Source: CAVLDP01 sp963661945 (GTDB taxonomy: Bacteria; Bacillota; Clostridia; Lachnospirales; Lachnospiraceae). From it: DNA of 64,000 nucleotides. The stretch is from positions 1 through 64,000 of the forward strand of contig CAVLDP010000010.1 in the NCBI GenBank assembly GCA_963661945.1, written 5' to 3'. Shown piece by piece: positions 25,410-32,785 of the stretch. Under the pieces are notes generated by a model, which was given only the letters and a program-made list of their open reading frames with translations, ran no database searches and had not been told where the DNA came from. Each line of letters opens with the position of its first letter. The stretch's first letter is position 1. A program made the position numbers and the translations under genes.

Positions 25410-26831
25410 TTACCCTTCATTTGCAGCAGTAGCCGCCTTAATCATGATTGCACACTCAATTCGCTTCTTCTGAAGCTCACAGCCCACATCATAGGCATCG
25501 TGAATGTCACCATGGAAATTATATGAATTCGCAGCACAACCACCAGAACAATAGAATCTGGCGAAGCAATTCGAGCACTTCTCCTTGGCATATACATTGC
25601 AATTCTTAAATTCACTCTGAATATCTTCTCTCTTCACGCCATCCCAGACATTACCCATGAGGAAGTCCTCATTGCCAACAAACTGATGACATGGATAGAG
25701 ATCACCACGTGGTGTAACTGCCAGGTACTCTGTACCCGAACCGCAGCCAGAGAGTCTCTTGTAGACACAAGGACCGCCCTCCAAGTCAATCATGAAATGG
25801 AAGAAATTGAAATCCTCCTCACTGCCATGGCGTCTCACCATCTCGGCAGCAAGCTTATCATATTCAGCAAAGAGAGTCGGCAGGTCCTCTTCTCTAAGTG
25901 CATAATCGTCAGTATCCTTGGCAACAACAGGCTCAACCGAGATCTGCTTGAAGCCCTGATCGGCAAGATATAGAACATCTTCGGCAAAGTCTAAGTTATT
26001 CCTGGTAAATGTGCCACGAACATAGTACTTATCCTGATTACGAGAGTCCGCAAATTTCTTGAATTTCGGCATAACAAGCTCTGACGATGCCGCACCACTT
26101 GGAAATGGACGCATCATGTTATGAATCTGTGGCCTTCCATCTGTAGACAGGACAACATTGGCCATCTCTCTGTTGGCAAACTCCATAATCTCGTCATTTA
26201 GAAGAACACCATTTGTCGTTAGAGTAAAGCGGAAATTCTTGTCATGAATCTTCTCCTGCTCACGTCCATATGCGACCAGATCCTTCACAACCTGCCAATT
26301 CATAAGTGGCTCTCCACCGAAGAAATCAACCTCCAGATTATGACGATTGCCGGAATTTGCAATCAGAAAATCCAGGGCCTGCTTACCCACCTCAAAAGGC
26401 ATCCATTCAGCCTTCTGTCCATGATACATTCCCTCTTCTGCAAAGCAATATTTGCAGGAGAGATTGCAGTCATGCGCAATATGAAGGCAAAGAGCCTTCA
26501 CAACCGTCTCTCGGTTGCTAAAATCCATCACTCTGTGCTTATAGGCATCTTCCGTAAATAAAGTGCCATCCTTCGCAAGAAGAAGAAGTTCCTCGTAAAT
26601 CTCGGAAAGTTCCTCTGCGGACGCATCTATATTAGATGACATCTCCCGCAAAGTCTCCTCTCTTAGCTCTTCCATTCTGCCTGGAACCTCTTCTGTCTTA
26701 GAAATGGTCCCCTGCATCTTGCCTTCAAGAAGTGCAATCATGTCATAGGTAGTATCATCTACCACATGCACAGCACCGGAATTAATATCCATTACAATAT
26801 TGTAGCCATTATTCTTGTACTGATGTATCAC
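25410..26831 (-). CDS. scfB: Radical SAM SCIFF peptide maturase
   Basis: A 473-residue SPASM-type radical SAM enzyme that installs Cys-to-residue thioether crosslinks in the SCIFF peptide. Residues 1-95 form a RiPP-recognition-like N-terminal domain (NIVMDINSGAVHVVDD). The radical SAM cluster motif is C122-x3-C126-x2-C129 in DCNLSCKYCF. The C-terminal SPASM domain carries many Cys residues (GCGSGTEYLAVTPRG, CSNCFARFYCSGGCAAN, VGCELQ) for two auxiliary 4Fe-4S clusters. Translation starts at GTG with GAGGA 9 nt upstream. The precursor gene lies just before it and secDF just after it. Confidence 0.95.
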   Translation of the reverse strand: MIHQYKNNGYNIVMDINSGAVHVVDDTTYDMIALLEGKMQGTISKTEEVPGRMEELREETLREMSSNIDASAEELSEIYEELLLLAKDGTLFTEDAYKHRVMDFSNRETVVKALCLHIAHDCNLSCKYCFAEEGMYHGQKAEWMPFEVGKQALDFLIANSGNRHNLEVDFFGGEPLMNWQVVKDLVAYGREQEKIHDKNFRFTLTTNGVLLNDEIMEFANREMANVVLSTDGRPQIHNMMRPFPSGAASSELVMPKFKKFADSRNQDKYYVRGTFTRNNLDFAEDVLYLADQGFKQISVEPVVAKDTDDYALREEDLPTLFAEYDKLAAEMVRRHGSEEDFNFFHFMIDLEGGPCVYKRLSGCGSGTEYLAVTPRGDLYPCHQFVGNEDFLMGNVWDGVKREDIQSEFKNCNVYAKEKCSNCFARFYCSGGCAANSYNFHGDIHDAYDVGCELQKKRIECAIMIKAATAANEG

Positions 26832-26897
26832 AAGTACAATCCTCGCTTTCTAATAAGAAACGGTTATTACAAAAAAATAAATAATAACCTTATAACA

Positions 26898-26930
26898 AAC
26901 AAATGACCGTACGCCAAAAAGCGGACGGCC
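26898..26930 (-). terminator. Imperfect terminator/attenuator between SCIFF peptide and maturase genes
   Basis: On the minus strand a 10-bp stem GGCCGTCCGC / GCGTACGGTC (one mismatch, one wobble) with loop TTTTTG is followed by the U-rich tract ATTTGTTTGTT. It sits 39 nt after the peptide stop and 67 nt before the maturase start. Partial termination would yield more peptide mRNA than maturase mRNA. Confidence 0.6.
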
Positions 26931-26968
26931 CTTGTCATCAAGTGCAGAAGTATTCTGCAAAAAGAATC

Positions 26969-27109
26969 TTACTTATGCTCGCAAGACTGGTTACCAACAG
27001 TACAGCTTGTCTTGCATGCTGACTGACAAGATGTCTGGCACTCGCCACATCCACCAGTCTTTACTGTGTTCTGAAGCTTCTTAGTATTAAGAGTCTTAAC
27101 ATGTTTCAT
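26969..27109 (-). CDS. scfA: SCIFF precursor peptide (six cysteines in forty-five)
   Basis: A 46-residue precursor, MKHVKTLNTKKLQNTVKTGG followed by a Cys-rich core with six Cys (at 21, 24, 28, 32, 36 and 43) and the ending CEHK. The length, the six cysteines and the leader LNTKKLQ match the SCIFF family of Clostridia, a ribosomally made, thioether-bridged peptide of unknown role. The ATG follows AAAGGAG by 9 nt. An extended -10 box, TGTTATAAT (27155-27160), lies upstream. The maturase gene lies downstream beyond an attenuator. Confidence 0.95.
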   Translation of the reverse strand: MKHVKTLNTKKLQNTVKTGGCGECQTSCQSACKTSCTVGNQSCEHK

Positions 27110-27208
27110 AATATCGATCTCCTTTATTCATAAAAGATATTGCGCTTTTCGGCAATTATAACATAAGTAACTTCAAATAAAAACCCCTCTTTTAGCCTTC
27201 TGGTAATA

Positions 27209-27237
27209 TTGCTTTTTGGGGTCTCATCTGCTACAAT
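27209..27237 (+). promoter_or_regulatory. Promoter of the 164-residue membrane protein gene
   Basis: TTGCTT (27209-27214), 17 nt, then TACAAT (27232-27237), about 31 nt before the ATG at 27269. It is divergent from the SCIFF promoter. Confidence 0.6.
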
Positions 27238-27268
27238 TCAAAAGATATTATTTTGGGAGGATTAAGGT

Positions 27269-27763
27269 ATGCTATTAGCTATTCCAACAGTCACCATTGT
27301 ACTGCTTATCGTAACTGCAGTCATCATTGGTGTAACAATTTTATTATATTTTCTGGGCAAGAAAGCCGAGAAGAAGCGTGACGAACAGGATGCTCAGCTT
27401 GCAGCTGCAGCCCAGCAGGTTTCTATGTTAATCATTGACAAGAAGATGATGAAGATCAAGGATGCCGGTCTTCCAGATGCAGTCCTTGCGCAGACCCCAT
27501 GGTATGCCAAGCGTGCCAAGCTTCCAATCGTTAAAGCCAAGGTTGGTCCACAGACTCTGAACCTCATCTGTGATACAGCAATCTTTGATGATGTTCCTGT
27601 GAAGAAGGAAGTAAAGGCAATGGTTTCTGGCCTCTATATCACATCTGTTCGCGGACTTCACGGCAAGAAGACTGCTCCAGAAGACCAGAAGAAGAAGAAA
27701 GGCCTTCGTGCTTGGTACAATCGTCAGATGAAGGAGCAGAGAGCTGCAAAGAACGACAAATAA
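27269..27763 (+). CDS. N-terminally membrane-anchored basic protein, unknown function
   Basis: A 164-residue protein. One long hydrophobic helix lies at about residues 3-29, followed by a charged coiled-coil-like segment (KKAEKKRDEQDAQLAAAAQQV). A compact globular part comes next (about 50-140, MLIIDKKMMKIKDAGLPDAV to YITSVRGLHGKK), and the tail is very Lys-rich. The topology is likely N-out with a cytoplasmic domain, as the charges follow the helix. The mid-domain resembles conserved Lachnospiraceae proteins of unknown function, but I cannot name a family. The ribosome site GGGAGG is good. It is monocistronic with its own promoter and terminator. Confidence 0.78.
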   Translation: MLLAIPTVTIVLLIVTAVIIGVTILLYFLGKKAEKKRDEQDAQLAAAAQQVSMLIIDKKMMKIKDAGLPDAVLAQTPWYAKRAKLPIVKAKVGPQTLNLICDTAIFDDVPVKKEVKAMVSGLYITSVRGLHGKKTAPEDQKKKKGLRAWYNRQMKEQRAAKNDK

Positions 27764-27787
27764 ATTTCTTTGCTTTCATTTCAATTA

Positions 27788-27852
27788 AAAAGCCCCGAAC
27801 CGTGAGAAGCGCTTATCCAAGATAAGTTATCCTCACAGTTCGGGGTTTCTTA
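27788..27852. terminator. Bidirectional terminator
   Basis: A long stem AGCCCCGAAC-GTGAG / CTCAC-GTTCGGGGTT with an inner structured loop is flanked by an A-run and a T-rich tract. It ends both the plus-strand membrane protein gene and the minus-strand ispE operon. Confidence 0.9.
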
Positions 27853-27884
27853 TTTCATAAATCAAATCAACAAAGGCAAGCCCA

Positions 27885-28298
27885 CTATACCACGCGAATC
27901 GAAAGCGTATTCTTCGACAGGACTTCTTCCTCTGACGATAAGGTATAGCGAAGCATAATCTCCAGGGATTCTTCTTCCGAAAGAATCACAAGTTCCTCCG
28001 TATATACCTTAAAATGAAGCTGACCCATAGGCATAAAATATTCAGAGGTCGTAACCATATGTGGCTGAAAGTTCATCGTTGTACGAACTCCACCAGTTCT
28101 CTTTAGATGAAGCGTAGTTCCCTGAATCTTGAGAAGTGTCTTCACTTTGTCAGATGCGCCTTCCATCTCTTCCTCATAACGAAGGAAAATCTTGTCATCC
28201 TGCTTCGAAATAATGCCAGGGACTTCCTGGGTTATAGCTGAATCTTCACCTTCTGACTCCTGCTCTGATCTAATATAAATCATCACATCCTTTATCAT
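27885..28298 (-). CDS. DUF1934 family beta-barrel protein (YwiB-like)
   Basis: A 137-residue protein of the DUF1934 family, a small calycin-like beta barrel of unknown function found across Firmicutes. Supporting features are the N-terminal MIKDVMIYIRSEQ strand, the conserved LHLKRTGGVRTTMNFQPH core, the SEYFMPMGQLHFKVYT strand and the C-terminal LRYTLSSEEEVLSKNTLSIRV. It is cytoplasmic. It starts 7 nt after the gntR stop and ends the ispE-gntR-DUF1934 operon. Confidence 0.85.
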   Translation of the reverse strand: MIKDVMIYIRSEQESEGEDSAITQEVPGIISKQDDKIFLRYEEEMEGASDKVKTLLKIQGTTLHLKRTGGVRTTMNFQPHMVTTSEYFMPMGQLHFKVYTEELVILSEEESLEIMLRYTLSSEEEVLSKNTLSIRVV

Positions 28299-28304
28299 AA
28301 GAAC

Positions 28305-28985
28305 CTAGCCCTCAATCTGTCCGCGAATCACATCTCTGACCGCATCTACCTGATTCTTCAGATGTGTATGCATAATCTGCTTCACAAAGTCCTGGTCCTT
28401 GCGTTCTAATCCATCGATAATTGCCTTATGTTCTGCAATTAACTGATTATAATCCGCATTATCCTTCACATATTCATAGCGATAACGATACATCTGCTCG
28501 CGTAGATTATTTACAATGAGTTCTAACTTCGGATTATCTGTCGCCTCATAGATTACATTGTGAAAGCTCTCATCCGCCTCAACAATCCGTCTCACATCTT
28601 TGCTCTCAGCCGCCTCTTCAAAGGTCTTCATGACGGTTCTAAGCTCTGCGATTTCCTCATCACTAATCTTCTCACAGGCACGCGTCACCGCAAGCTCATC
28701 AAGCGCATCTCGAATCTCAAGTACATCTTCAAGATCCTTCTCCGTCATTTGAGCGACCTGTGCGCCCTTTCTAGGAATTGTCACAGCAAGTCCTTCCTGC
28801 TCAAGCATACGAATTGCTTCACGAATTGGTGTACGGCTAACCCCCAGCTTATTGGCAAGATGCATCTCCATCAACCGCTCTCCAGGCTTCAATTCCCCTT
28901 TAAGAATTGCATTTCTAAGAGTCTGAAACACCACATCCCTAAGTGGAAGATAGGCATCCATATTTAACTCTAAATCTTCACCCAT
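28305..28985 (-). CDS. GntR-family transcriptional regulator, FadR subfamily
   Basis: A 226-residue regulator. The N-terminal winged helix-turn-helix (about 12-78, with LMEMHLANKLGVSRTPIREAIRMLEQEGL) is followed by an all-helical FCD ligand domain. Its metal or ligand residues include the DALDELAVTRA, DESFHNVIYEATDN and AEHKAIIDGLE histidine and acidic positions. The family senses small carboxylic acids or related metabolites. It lies between ispE and a DUF1934 gene, so it may regulate its own operon, but no ligand can be inferred. AGGAGGGG precedes the ATG. Confidence 0.92.
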   Translation of the reverse strand: MGEDLELNMDAYLPLRDVVFQTLRNAILKGELKPGERLMEMHLANKLGVSRTPIREAIRMLEQEGLAVTIPRKGAQVAQMTEKDLEDVLEIRDALDELAVTRACEKISDEEIAELRTVMKTFEEAAESKDVRRIVEADESFHNVIYEATDNPKLELIVNNLREQMYRYRYEYVKDNADYNQLIAEHKAIIDGLERKDQDFVKQIMHTHLKNQVDAVRDVIRGQIEG

Positions 28986-28997
28986 TAATATCCCCTC

Positions 28998-29864
28998 CTA
29001 ATATTTACACATTGTAGTAGCAATCGCCATCTCAGTCAGGCCACTATTTCGAACCGTCTTAAGGCAGTCTTCCATACGACTTGGATCATCAAATATGCCA
29101 AACACAGTTGGACCGCTGCCACTCATCATGGACTTTAACGCTCCACCCTCTTCCATTAGCATTTTAAGCCTTGCAACCTCGCTATGAAGAGGAATCGTCA
29201 CATCCTCTAAGACATTGCCCATATTCTCACAAATAGAATCGACGTCCTTCTTCTCTACCGCAGCCATCAGCGCATCGATATTAGGATGAATGATTCCATC
29301 CGTAGAATCCAGTGCCTGATATACCTCCTTTGTAGACACAGCAATAGGAGGCTTTGCAATGAGCACATGAATCCCTGACAAATCCGTAAGCTCTGTCAGT
29401 TCTTCTCCAATTCCTTCCGCAAGCATGGTTCCACCAACGATACAATAAGGAACATCTGCACCAATTGGAAGAGAAAGCTCCATCAATTCCTCGTCAGATA
29501 TCTTAAGTCCTTCTAATGCATTAATTCCGCGAATTACCGCTGCTGCATCAGAACTTCCACCAGCCATTCCTGCAGCAACAGGAATTCGCTTGGTCAGATT
29601 AATATGATAGCCACCTGTCAAATGATATCTCTCCATCATAAGACGAGCAGCCTTCACACAAAGATTGCTCTCATCAAGAGGTACATCCTCTTTATTACAA
29701 GTCATCGTCACACTAGAGTCCGCAGTCTCTTTAATCTCAACTGTATCATAGAGATCCACTGTCTGCATAATCATGCGAACCAAGTGATAGCCGTCCTCTC
29801 TAATGCCGGTTACATCCAGGCCAATGTTGATTTTACCAAGGGCCTTCACTGTAATTTCTTTCAT
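28998..29864 (-). CDS. ispE: 4-diphosphocytidyl-2-C-methyl-D-erythritol kinase
   Basis: ATP-dependent GHMP kinase of the non-mevalonate isoprenoid pathway. It is 288 residues long. The N-terminal KALGKINIGLDV and the GHMP ATP-binding motif PVAAGMAGGSSDAAA are diagnostic, as is the C-terminal MSGSGPTVFGIF. The chosen ATG (MKEITV) gives the family-standard N-terminus with an AAAGG site upstream. The frame is open for 24 more codons, but these run into the promoter. No other isoprenoid gene is in the window. Confidence 0.95.
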   Translation of the reverse strand: MKEITVKALGKINIGLDVTGIREDGYHLVRMIMQTVDLYDTVEIKETADSSVTMTCNKEDVPLDESNLCVKAARLMMERYHLTGGYHINLTKRIPVAAGMAGGSSDAAAVIRGINALEGLKISDEELMELSLPIGADVPYCIVGGTMLAEGIGEELTELTDLSGIHVLIAKPPIAVSTKEVYQALDSTDGIIHPNIDALMAAVEKKDVDSICENMGNVLEDVTIPLHSEVARLKMLMEEGGALKSMMSGSGPTVFGIFDDPSRMEDCLKTVRNSGLTEMAIATTMCKY

Positions 29865-29907
29865 AATATCGCCTTTTGTTCTTAAGGGTTTATTGTATAC
29901 AAAGTGC

Positions 29908-29936
29908 ATTTTATCATTTTTAAGTACAATATGCAA
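29908..29936 (-). promoter_or_regulatory. Promoter of the ispE-gntR-DUF1934 operon
   Basis: The minus strand has TTGCAT (29931-29936), 17 nt, then TAAAAT (29908-29913). It lies about 45 nt upstream of the ispE start and downstream of the preceding gene's terminator. Confidence 0.65.
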
Positions 29937-29957
29937 TAGTTGTTAGGTTGAACTAAC

Positions 29958-30000
29958 AAGAAAAAGTGCCCGAAAAAGGCACTTCTACACTAGAAGTGCC
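29958..30000 (-). terminator. Two overlapping terminator hairpins after the 195-residue gene
   Basis: Read on the minus strand, a first hairpin GGCACTTCTA / TAGAAGTGCC (29978-30000) is followed by TTTTT. Its 3' arm AAGTGCC can instead pair with GGCACTT further on (29964-29970), which is followed by TTTCTTG. The two foldings share an arm and so exclude each other. Confidence 0.8.
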
Positions 30001-30039
30001 CCCTTCGGATGATTATGGAAAAAGAAAGGAAAGAAAAAA

Positions 30040-30627
30040 TCAGCTCTCGTAGGTTCCATTTACCCACTGATCAAATTTGTCCATAACTGCGTCATAGGTA
30101 TCTGATGATATCGATGGCAAAGTCTTGCCCCAAGCACCGGTTGCCTGGCGAAATCCCTCCTTGAAAGCTTCAATCATGGTATTAGCCTTGGAGGTATCCC
30201 CTCCACTTAAGGCAATTGCAAAATCTACGATTCGTGAGGACGTCTGATCCACGCCCCAATATCCATTCTCTGAGATATCCTCCTGTGCCTGTCTAACCGC
30301 GGCTTCAGAGACTGTTCCAAGCTCCCCTGATGCCAGAAAGGACCAGACATCATCCGCTGTTGCAAGAGTCTTGCCCTGCTTAGACATCGTCTCCTTCACG
30401 ATATTCATAAGCTGATTGGCTCTCGTCTCGGTATCTGCCTTCATCTTGGCAACAATTGCACTGTAATCCTTCTTCGTCGTAGATACTGTATCAGAAGATT
30501 TCTCATAAACTGCAGCAGTATCAGAAAAGCTTGAGCTAGTTGAGCTCTCCGTCTTACCCTCTGATTTAACGCTGGACTTTAAAGCATTTGCGCTAAGTGC
30601 AGCATTTGTAATAGATGAAATATCCAT
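30040..30627 (-). CDS. Conserved protein of unknown function behind a sigma-28-like promoter
   Basis: A 195-residue soluble protein without signal peptide. A Ser/Thr/Ala-rich, probably disordered N-terminus (1-50) is followed by a helical region (KKDYSAIVAKMKADTETRANQL) and a conserved-looking core with VWSFLASGEL, GYWGVDQTSSRIVDFA and GWxxxLPSI-type aromatic motifs, ending in FDQWVNG. I do not recognise a named domain. The upstream region has a close match to the flagellar sigma-28/SigD promoter, which suggests expression with late flagellar or chemotaxis genes. GAGGAGGG precedes the ATG. It is monocistronic with a strong double terminator. Confidence 0.75.
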   Translation of the reverse strand: MDISSITNAALSANALKSSVKSEGKTESSTSSSFSDTAAVYEKSSDTVSTTKKDYSAIVAKMKADTETRANQLMNIVKETMSKQGKTLATADDVWSFLASGELGTVSEAAVRQAQEDISENGYWGVDQTSSRIVDFAIALSGGDTSKANTMIEAFKEGFRQATGAWGKTLPSISSDTYDAVMDKFDQWVNGTYES

Positions 30628-30680
30628 AAGGTTCCCTCCTCAAATTATATGCATCCTTGCAAAGTAACTTTCTATAATAC

Positions 30681-30707
30681 TTATCGGATGTAACGAGAAG
30701 AAAGTTA
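30681..30707 (-). promoter_or_regulatory. Sigma-28 (SigD/FliA)-like promoter
   Basis: The minus strand reads TAAC (30704-30707), 15 nt, then TCCGATAA (30681-30688). The sigma-28 consensus is TAAA-N15-GCCGATAW, so only one base differs in each box and spacing is exact. It lies about 55 nt upstream of the ATG at 30627. Confidence 0.6.
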
Positions 30708-30716
30708 ATACAAGAC

Positions 30717-31451
30717 TTAAAGTTTGTCCGATTCTCTATTCGGAAGTGAGGTAAGGCTTCCCAGACAGGATTCCATTTCTTCGCTCAGATCAATTCGAAC
30801 CTCTTCCGGATCTAACACCTCTCCCTTTGCCTCCATAATTGCTTCATTTAACGAAAGCATCTTCGCATCAAGCATGGAGACCATCGAAGAGCATTCCCGC
30901 AGGTCCCTGCTTATATATTCTGGCGCATTTCCTTCGAACTTATAATAAATCTTGTGCTCCAAGCTAGCCCAGAAATCCATGGCAATCGTACGAATCTGTA
31001 TCTCAACCTTGGTTGGAACCACTCGATCCGACAGAAAGATTGGAACCGTAACAATCATATGATAACTCTTATAGCCACTAAGCTTAGGCTGCTTAATGTA
31101 GTCCTTTACAGACAGAACTGTAATATCATTTTGCCGACCAATCATATCTGCGAGGCGATAGATATCTGAAGAAAATGAGCAAACAATACGTACACCAGCG
31201 ATATCATTGCAATAACGAGTCATATTCTCGATGGAATCATCGAGACCATACTTTCTAAGCTTCTTCGAAATACTGTCCGGCGCCTTAATTCTAGTCTTCA
31301 CATATTCAATAGGATTATATTGATGCACATGCTTAAACTCTTCATTCAAGACCTGAATCTTGGTCTCCATCTCCTTCAGAGCGGAATTATAGAGAAGCAT
31401 CACTGCATTCCAAGAGTCGACAGTCTCATTCATGTATTCATTTTCTTCCAT
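30717..31451 (-). CDS. Small alarmone synthetase, (p)ppGpp synthase (RelQ/YjbM type)
   Basis: Transfers pyrophosphate from ATP to GDP/GTP to make (p)ppGpp. The 244-residue protein contains only the RelA/SpoT synthetase fold; no HD hydrolase, TGS or ACT domain is present. Recognised motifs are CNDIAGVRIVCSF, the G-loop LSGYKSYHMIV, VEIQIRT and DFWASLEHKIYYK. A helical C-terminus follows. The ATG (MEENEY) has GGAGG 9 nt upstream inside the preceding gene; the stop of that gene is 1 nt before it. A full-length Rel enzyme is encoded separately at 44669. Confidence 0.93.
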   Translation of the reverse strand: MEENEYMNETVDSWNAVMLLYNSALKEMETKIQVLNEEFKHVHQYNPIEYVKTRIKAPDSISKKLRKYGLDDSIENMTRYCNDIAGVRIVCSFSSDIYRLADMIGRQNDITVLSVKDYIKQPKLSGYKSYHMIVTVPIFLSDRVVPTKVEIQIRTIAMDFWASLEHKIYYKFEGNAPEYISRDLRECSSMVSMLDAKMLSLNEAIMEAKGEVLDPEEVRIDLSEEMESCLGSLTSLPNRESDKL

Positions 31452-31452
31452 C

Positions 31453-31716
31453 TCAGTCTTCCTCCAGAATATGAAGTTCCACATAATCAAAAGGAACCTC
31501 TTCTACAAAATTGTCCTGGCTAAATCTCGTCTTGCCTGAACGCTTCAACTCGCTGACATTCTTGTCAAGCCAAATGGGATGCCCCAGATCAAAAGCCAAA
31601 CATGCTTCATCAAGAGCATGAAATATCTTGTGTGTTCTCGTATCATCCTCTAATCGATCAATCGTAATATCCGAAAGCAGGTGGTTATCCTGCCACATCT
31701 TAAACCAAAATTGCAA
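31453..31716 (-). CDS. Small conserved protein between trmH and the alarmone synthetase
   Basis: An 87-residue acidic soluble protein that I cannot assign to a named family, though it resembles conserved Lachnospiraceae proteins. Features are the N-terminal FWFKMWQDNHLL, the central DTRTHKIFHALDEACLAFDL, PIWLDKNVSELKR, and the ending DYVELHILEED. It starts at a TTG with a GAGGAG 9 nt upstream. It is 2 nt after the trmH stop and 1 nt before the synthetase start. Such tight coupling suggests that its level is tied to the alarmone synthetase. Confidence 0.8.
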   Translation of the reverse strand: MQFWFKMWQDNHLLSDITIDRLEDDTRTHKIFHALDEACLAFDLGHPIWLDKNVSELKRSGKTRFSQDNFVEEVPFDYVELHILEED

Positions 31717-31718
31717 TT

Positions 31719-32555
31719 CTACTGTCTCCTCTGTCTAGCTGCCTCATACATAAGAATCCCCGCTGCCATGGCTGCATTCAAGGATTCCAACTGTCCACCC
31801 ATAGGAATTCGTATATACTTATCTGCGCACTTAGCTATCTCGTCGCTTAGACCATTTCCCTCATTTCCAATAAGAAAGGCTGTCGGCCCCTGATAATCCA
31901 TAAGATCATAATTCGTCTCTCCCTTAAGATGAGCCGCGAAAAATTGGATACCGTCTTCTTGTAATAAATGAATCGTCTGCGCCAAATCATCCACAACCAA
32001 AAAAGGCATCCGATAAATGCTGCCCATGGTAGAGCGAATAACCTTCGGCGAGAAGAGGTCTACTGTATCTCTGGTCATGAGAATCGCGCTCGTCCCAGCC
32101 CCTTCTGCAGTACGAAACATGGTGCCAAGATTACCCGGATCCTGGATATGTTCTAGAACAAGCAGCTGTGCCGGCTTCCTGTTCAAAATCTCATCCAGAC
32201 TATAGCTCGGTTGCACTATCACAGCAAGTATCCCCTGCGGGGTTAGTGTATCAGACATAGTCTTCATGACATCATCCGACACCAGAAAAATGCGAATATT
32301 AGGAGACAAGGAAATCTCATCGCACCCCGTAAGTTCATCCAAATTATAATCAAGGTATGCTTCAACCTGTCTTCTCTTCTCAGAGTCTAATAGTATGCTT
32401 TCTGCCAAATAGAGGTCCCTTAGGAGTTCCTTTGGTGTCTCTAGGACCATGCGAATCCCCTCAGCCAAAAATAAGCCCTCACTGCGCCTTACCTTAGCCT
32501 TATCGCGAAGGGAAATCACTGATTTCACATTCGTATTCTTATTACTTGTAATCAT
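31719..32555 (-). CDS. SpoU/TrmH-family RNA 2'-O-methyltransferase
   Basis: A 278-residue SPOUT methyltransferase. The N-terminal L30e-like substrate-binding domain (1-110) contains KARRSEGLFLAEGIRM-type signatures. The knotted SAM-binding domain has motif 1 in LVLEHIQDPGNLGTMFRTAEG, motif 2 LIGNEGNGLSDE and motif 3 IPMGGQLESLNAAMAAGI. It methylates ribose in rRNA or tRNA; the exact site cannot be told. It heads the three-gene operon with the 87-residue protein and the small alarmone synthetase. The ribosome site is weak. Confidence 0.93.
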   Translation of the reverse strand: MITSNKNTNVKSVISLRDKAKVRRSEGLFLAEGIRMVLETPKELLRDLYLAESILLDSEKRRQVEAYLDYNLDELTGCDEISLSPNIRIFLVSDDVMKTMSDTLTPQGILAVIVQPSYSLDEILNRKPAQLLVLEHIQDPGNLGTMFRTAEGAGTSAILMTRDTVDLFSPKVIRSTMGSIYRMPFLVVDDLAQTIHLLQEDGIQFFAAHLKGETNYDLMDYQGPTAFLIGNEGNGLSDEIAKCADKYIRIPMGGQLESLNAAMAAGILMYEAARQRRQ

Positions 32556-32613
32556 ATCTCTAGTCTATCCTATCTTCCCACGAGTCGCAAATTCTCATTC
32601 TCCAAAAAACTTG

Positions 32614-32642
32614 TTGACACTGAAAAGCAAAACAAGTAGAAT
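32614..32642 (+). promoter_or_regulatory. Promoter of tRNA-Leu
   Basis: The consensus TTGACA (32614-32619), 17 nt, then TAGAAT (32637-32642), 11 nt before the tRNA 5' end. Confidence 0.8.
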
Positions 32643-32653
32643 ACTATTTGCGT

Positions 32654-32737
32654 GCAGGAGTGGCGGAATTGGCAGACGCGCAGGCTTCAGGTGCCTGTGG
32701 TAGCAATATCGTGTGGGTTCAAGTCCCATCTCCTGCA
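32654..32737 (+). tRNA. tRNA-Leu (CAG)
   Basis: An 84-nt class II tRNA. The acceptor GCAGGAG pairs with CTCCTGC and the discriminator is A. The anticodon loop TTCAGGT gives anticodon CAG, which reads CUG. A long variable arm precedes the T arm GGGTTCAAGTCCC. No CCA is encoded. It is a single-gene unit with a consensus promoter and its own terminator. Confidence 0.97.
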
Positions 32738-32754
32738 TTTTCTTTTGCAGTTTT

Positions 32755-32781
32755 ACGAGGTCATAGGACCTCGTTTTTTTA
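32755..32781 (+). terminator. Terminator of tRNA-Leu
   Basis: A perfect 8-bp stem ACGAGGTC / GACCTCGT with loop ATAG is followed by seven T residues. It lies 17 nt after the tRNA and just before the end of the convergent fliB-like gene. Confidence 0.92.
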
Positions 32782-32785
32782 TTTC

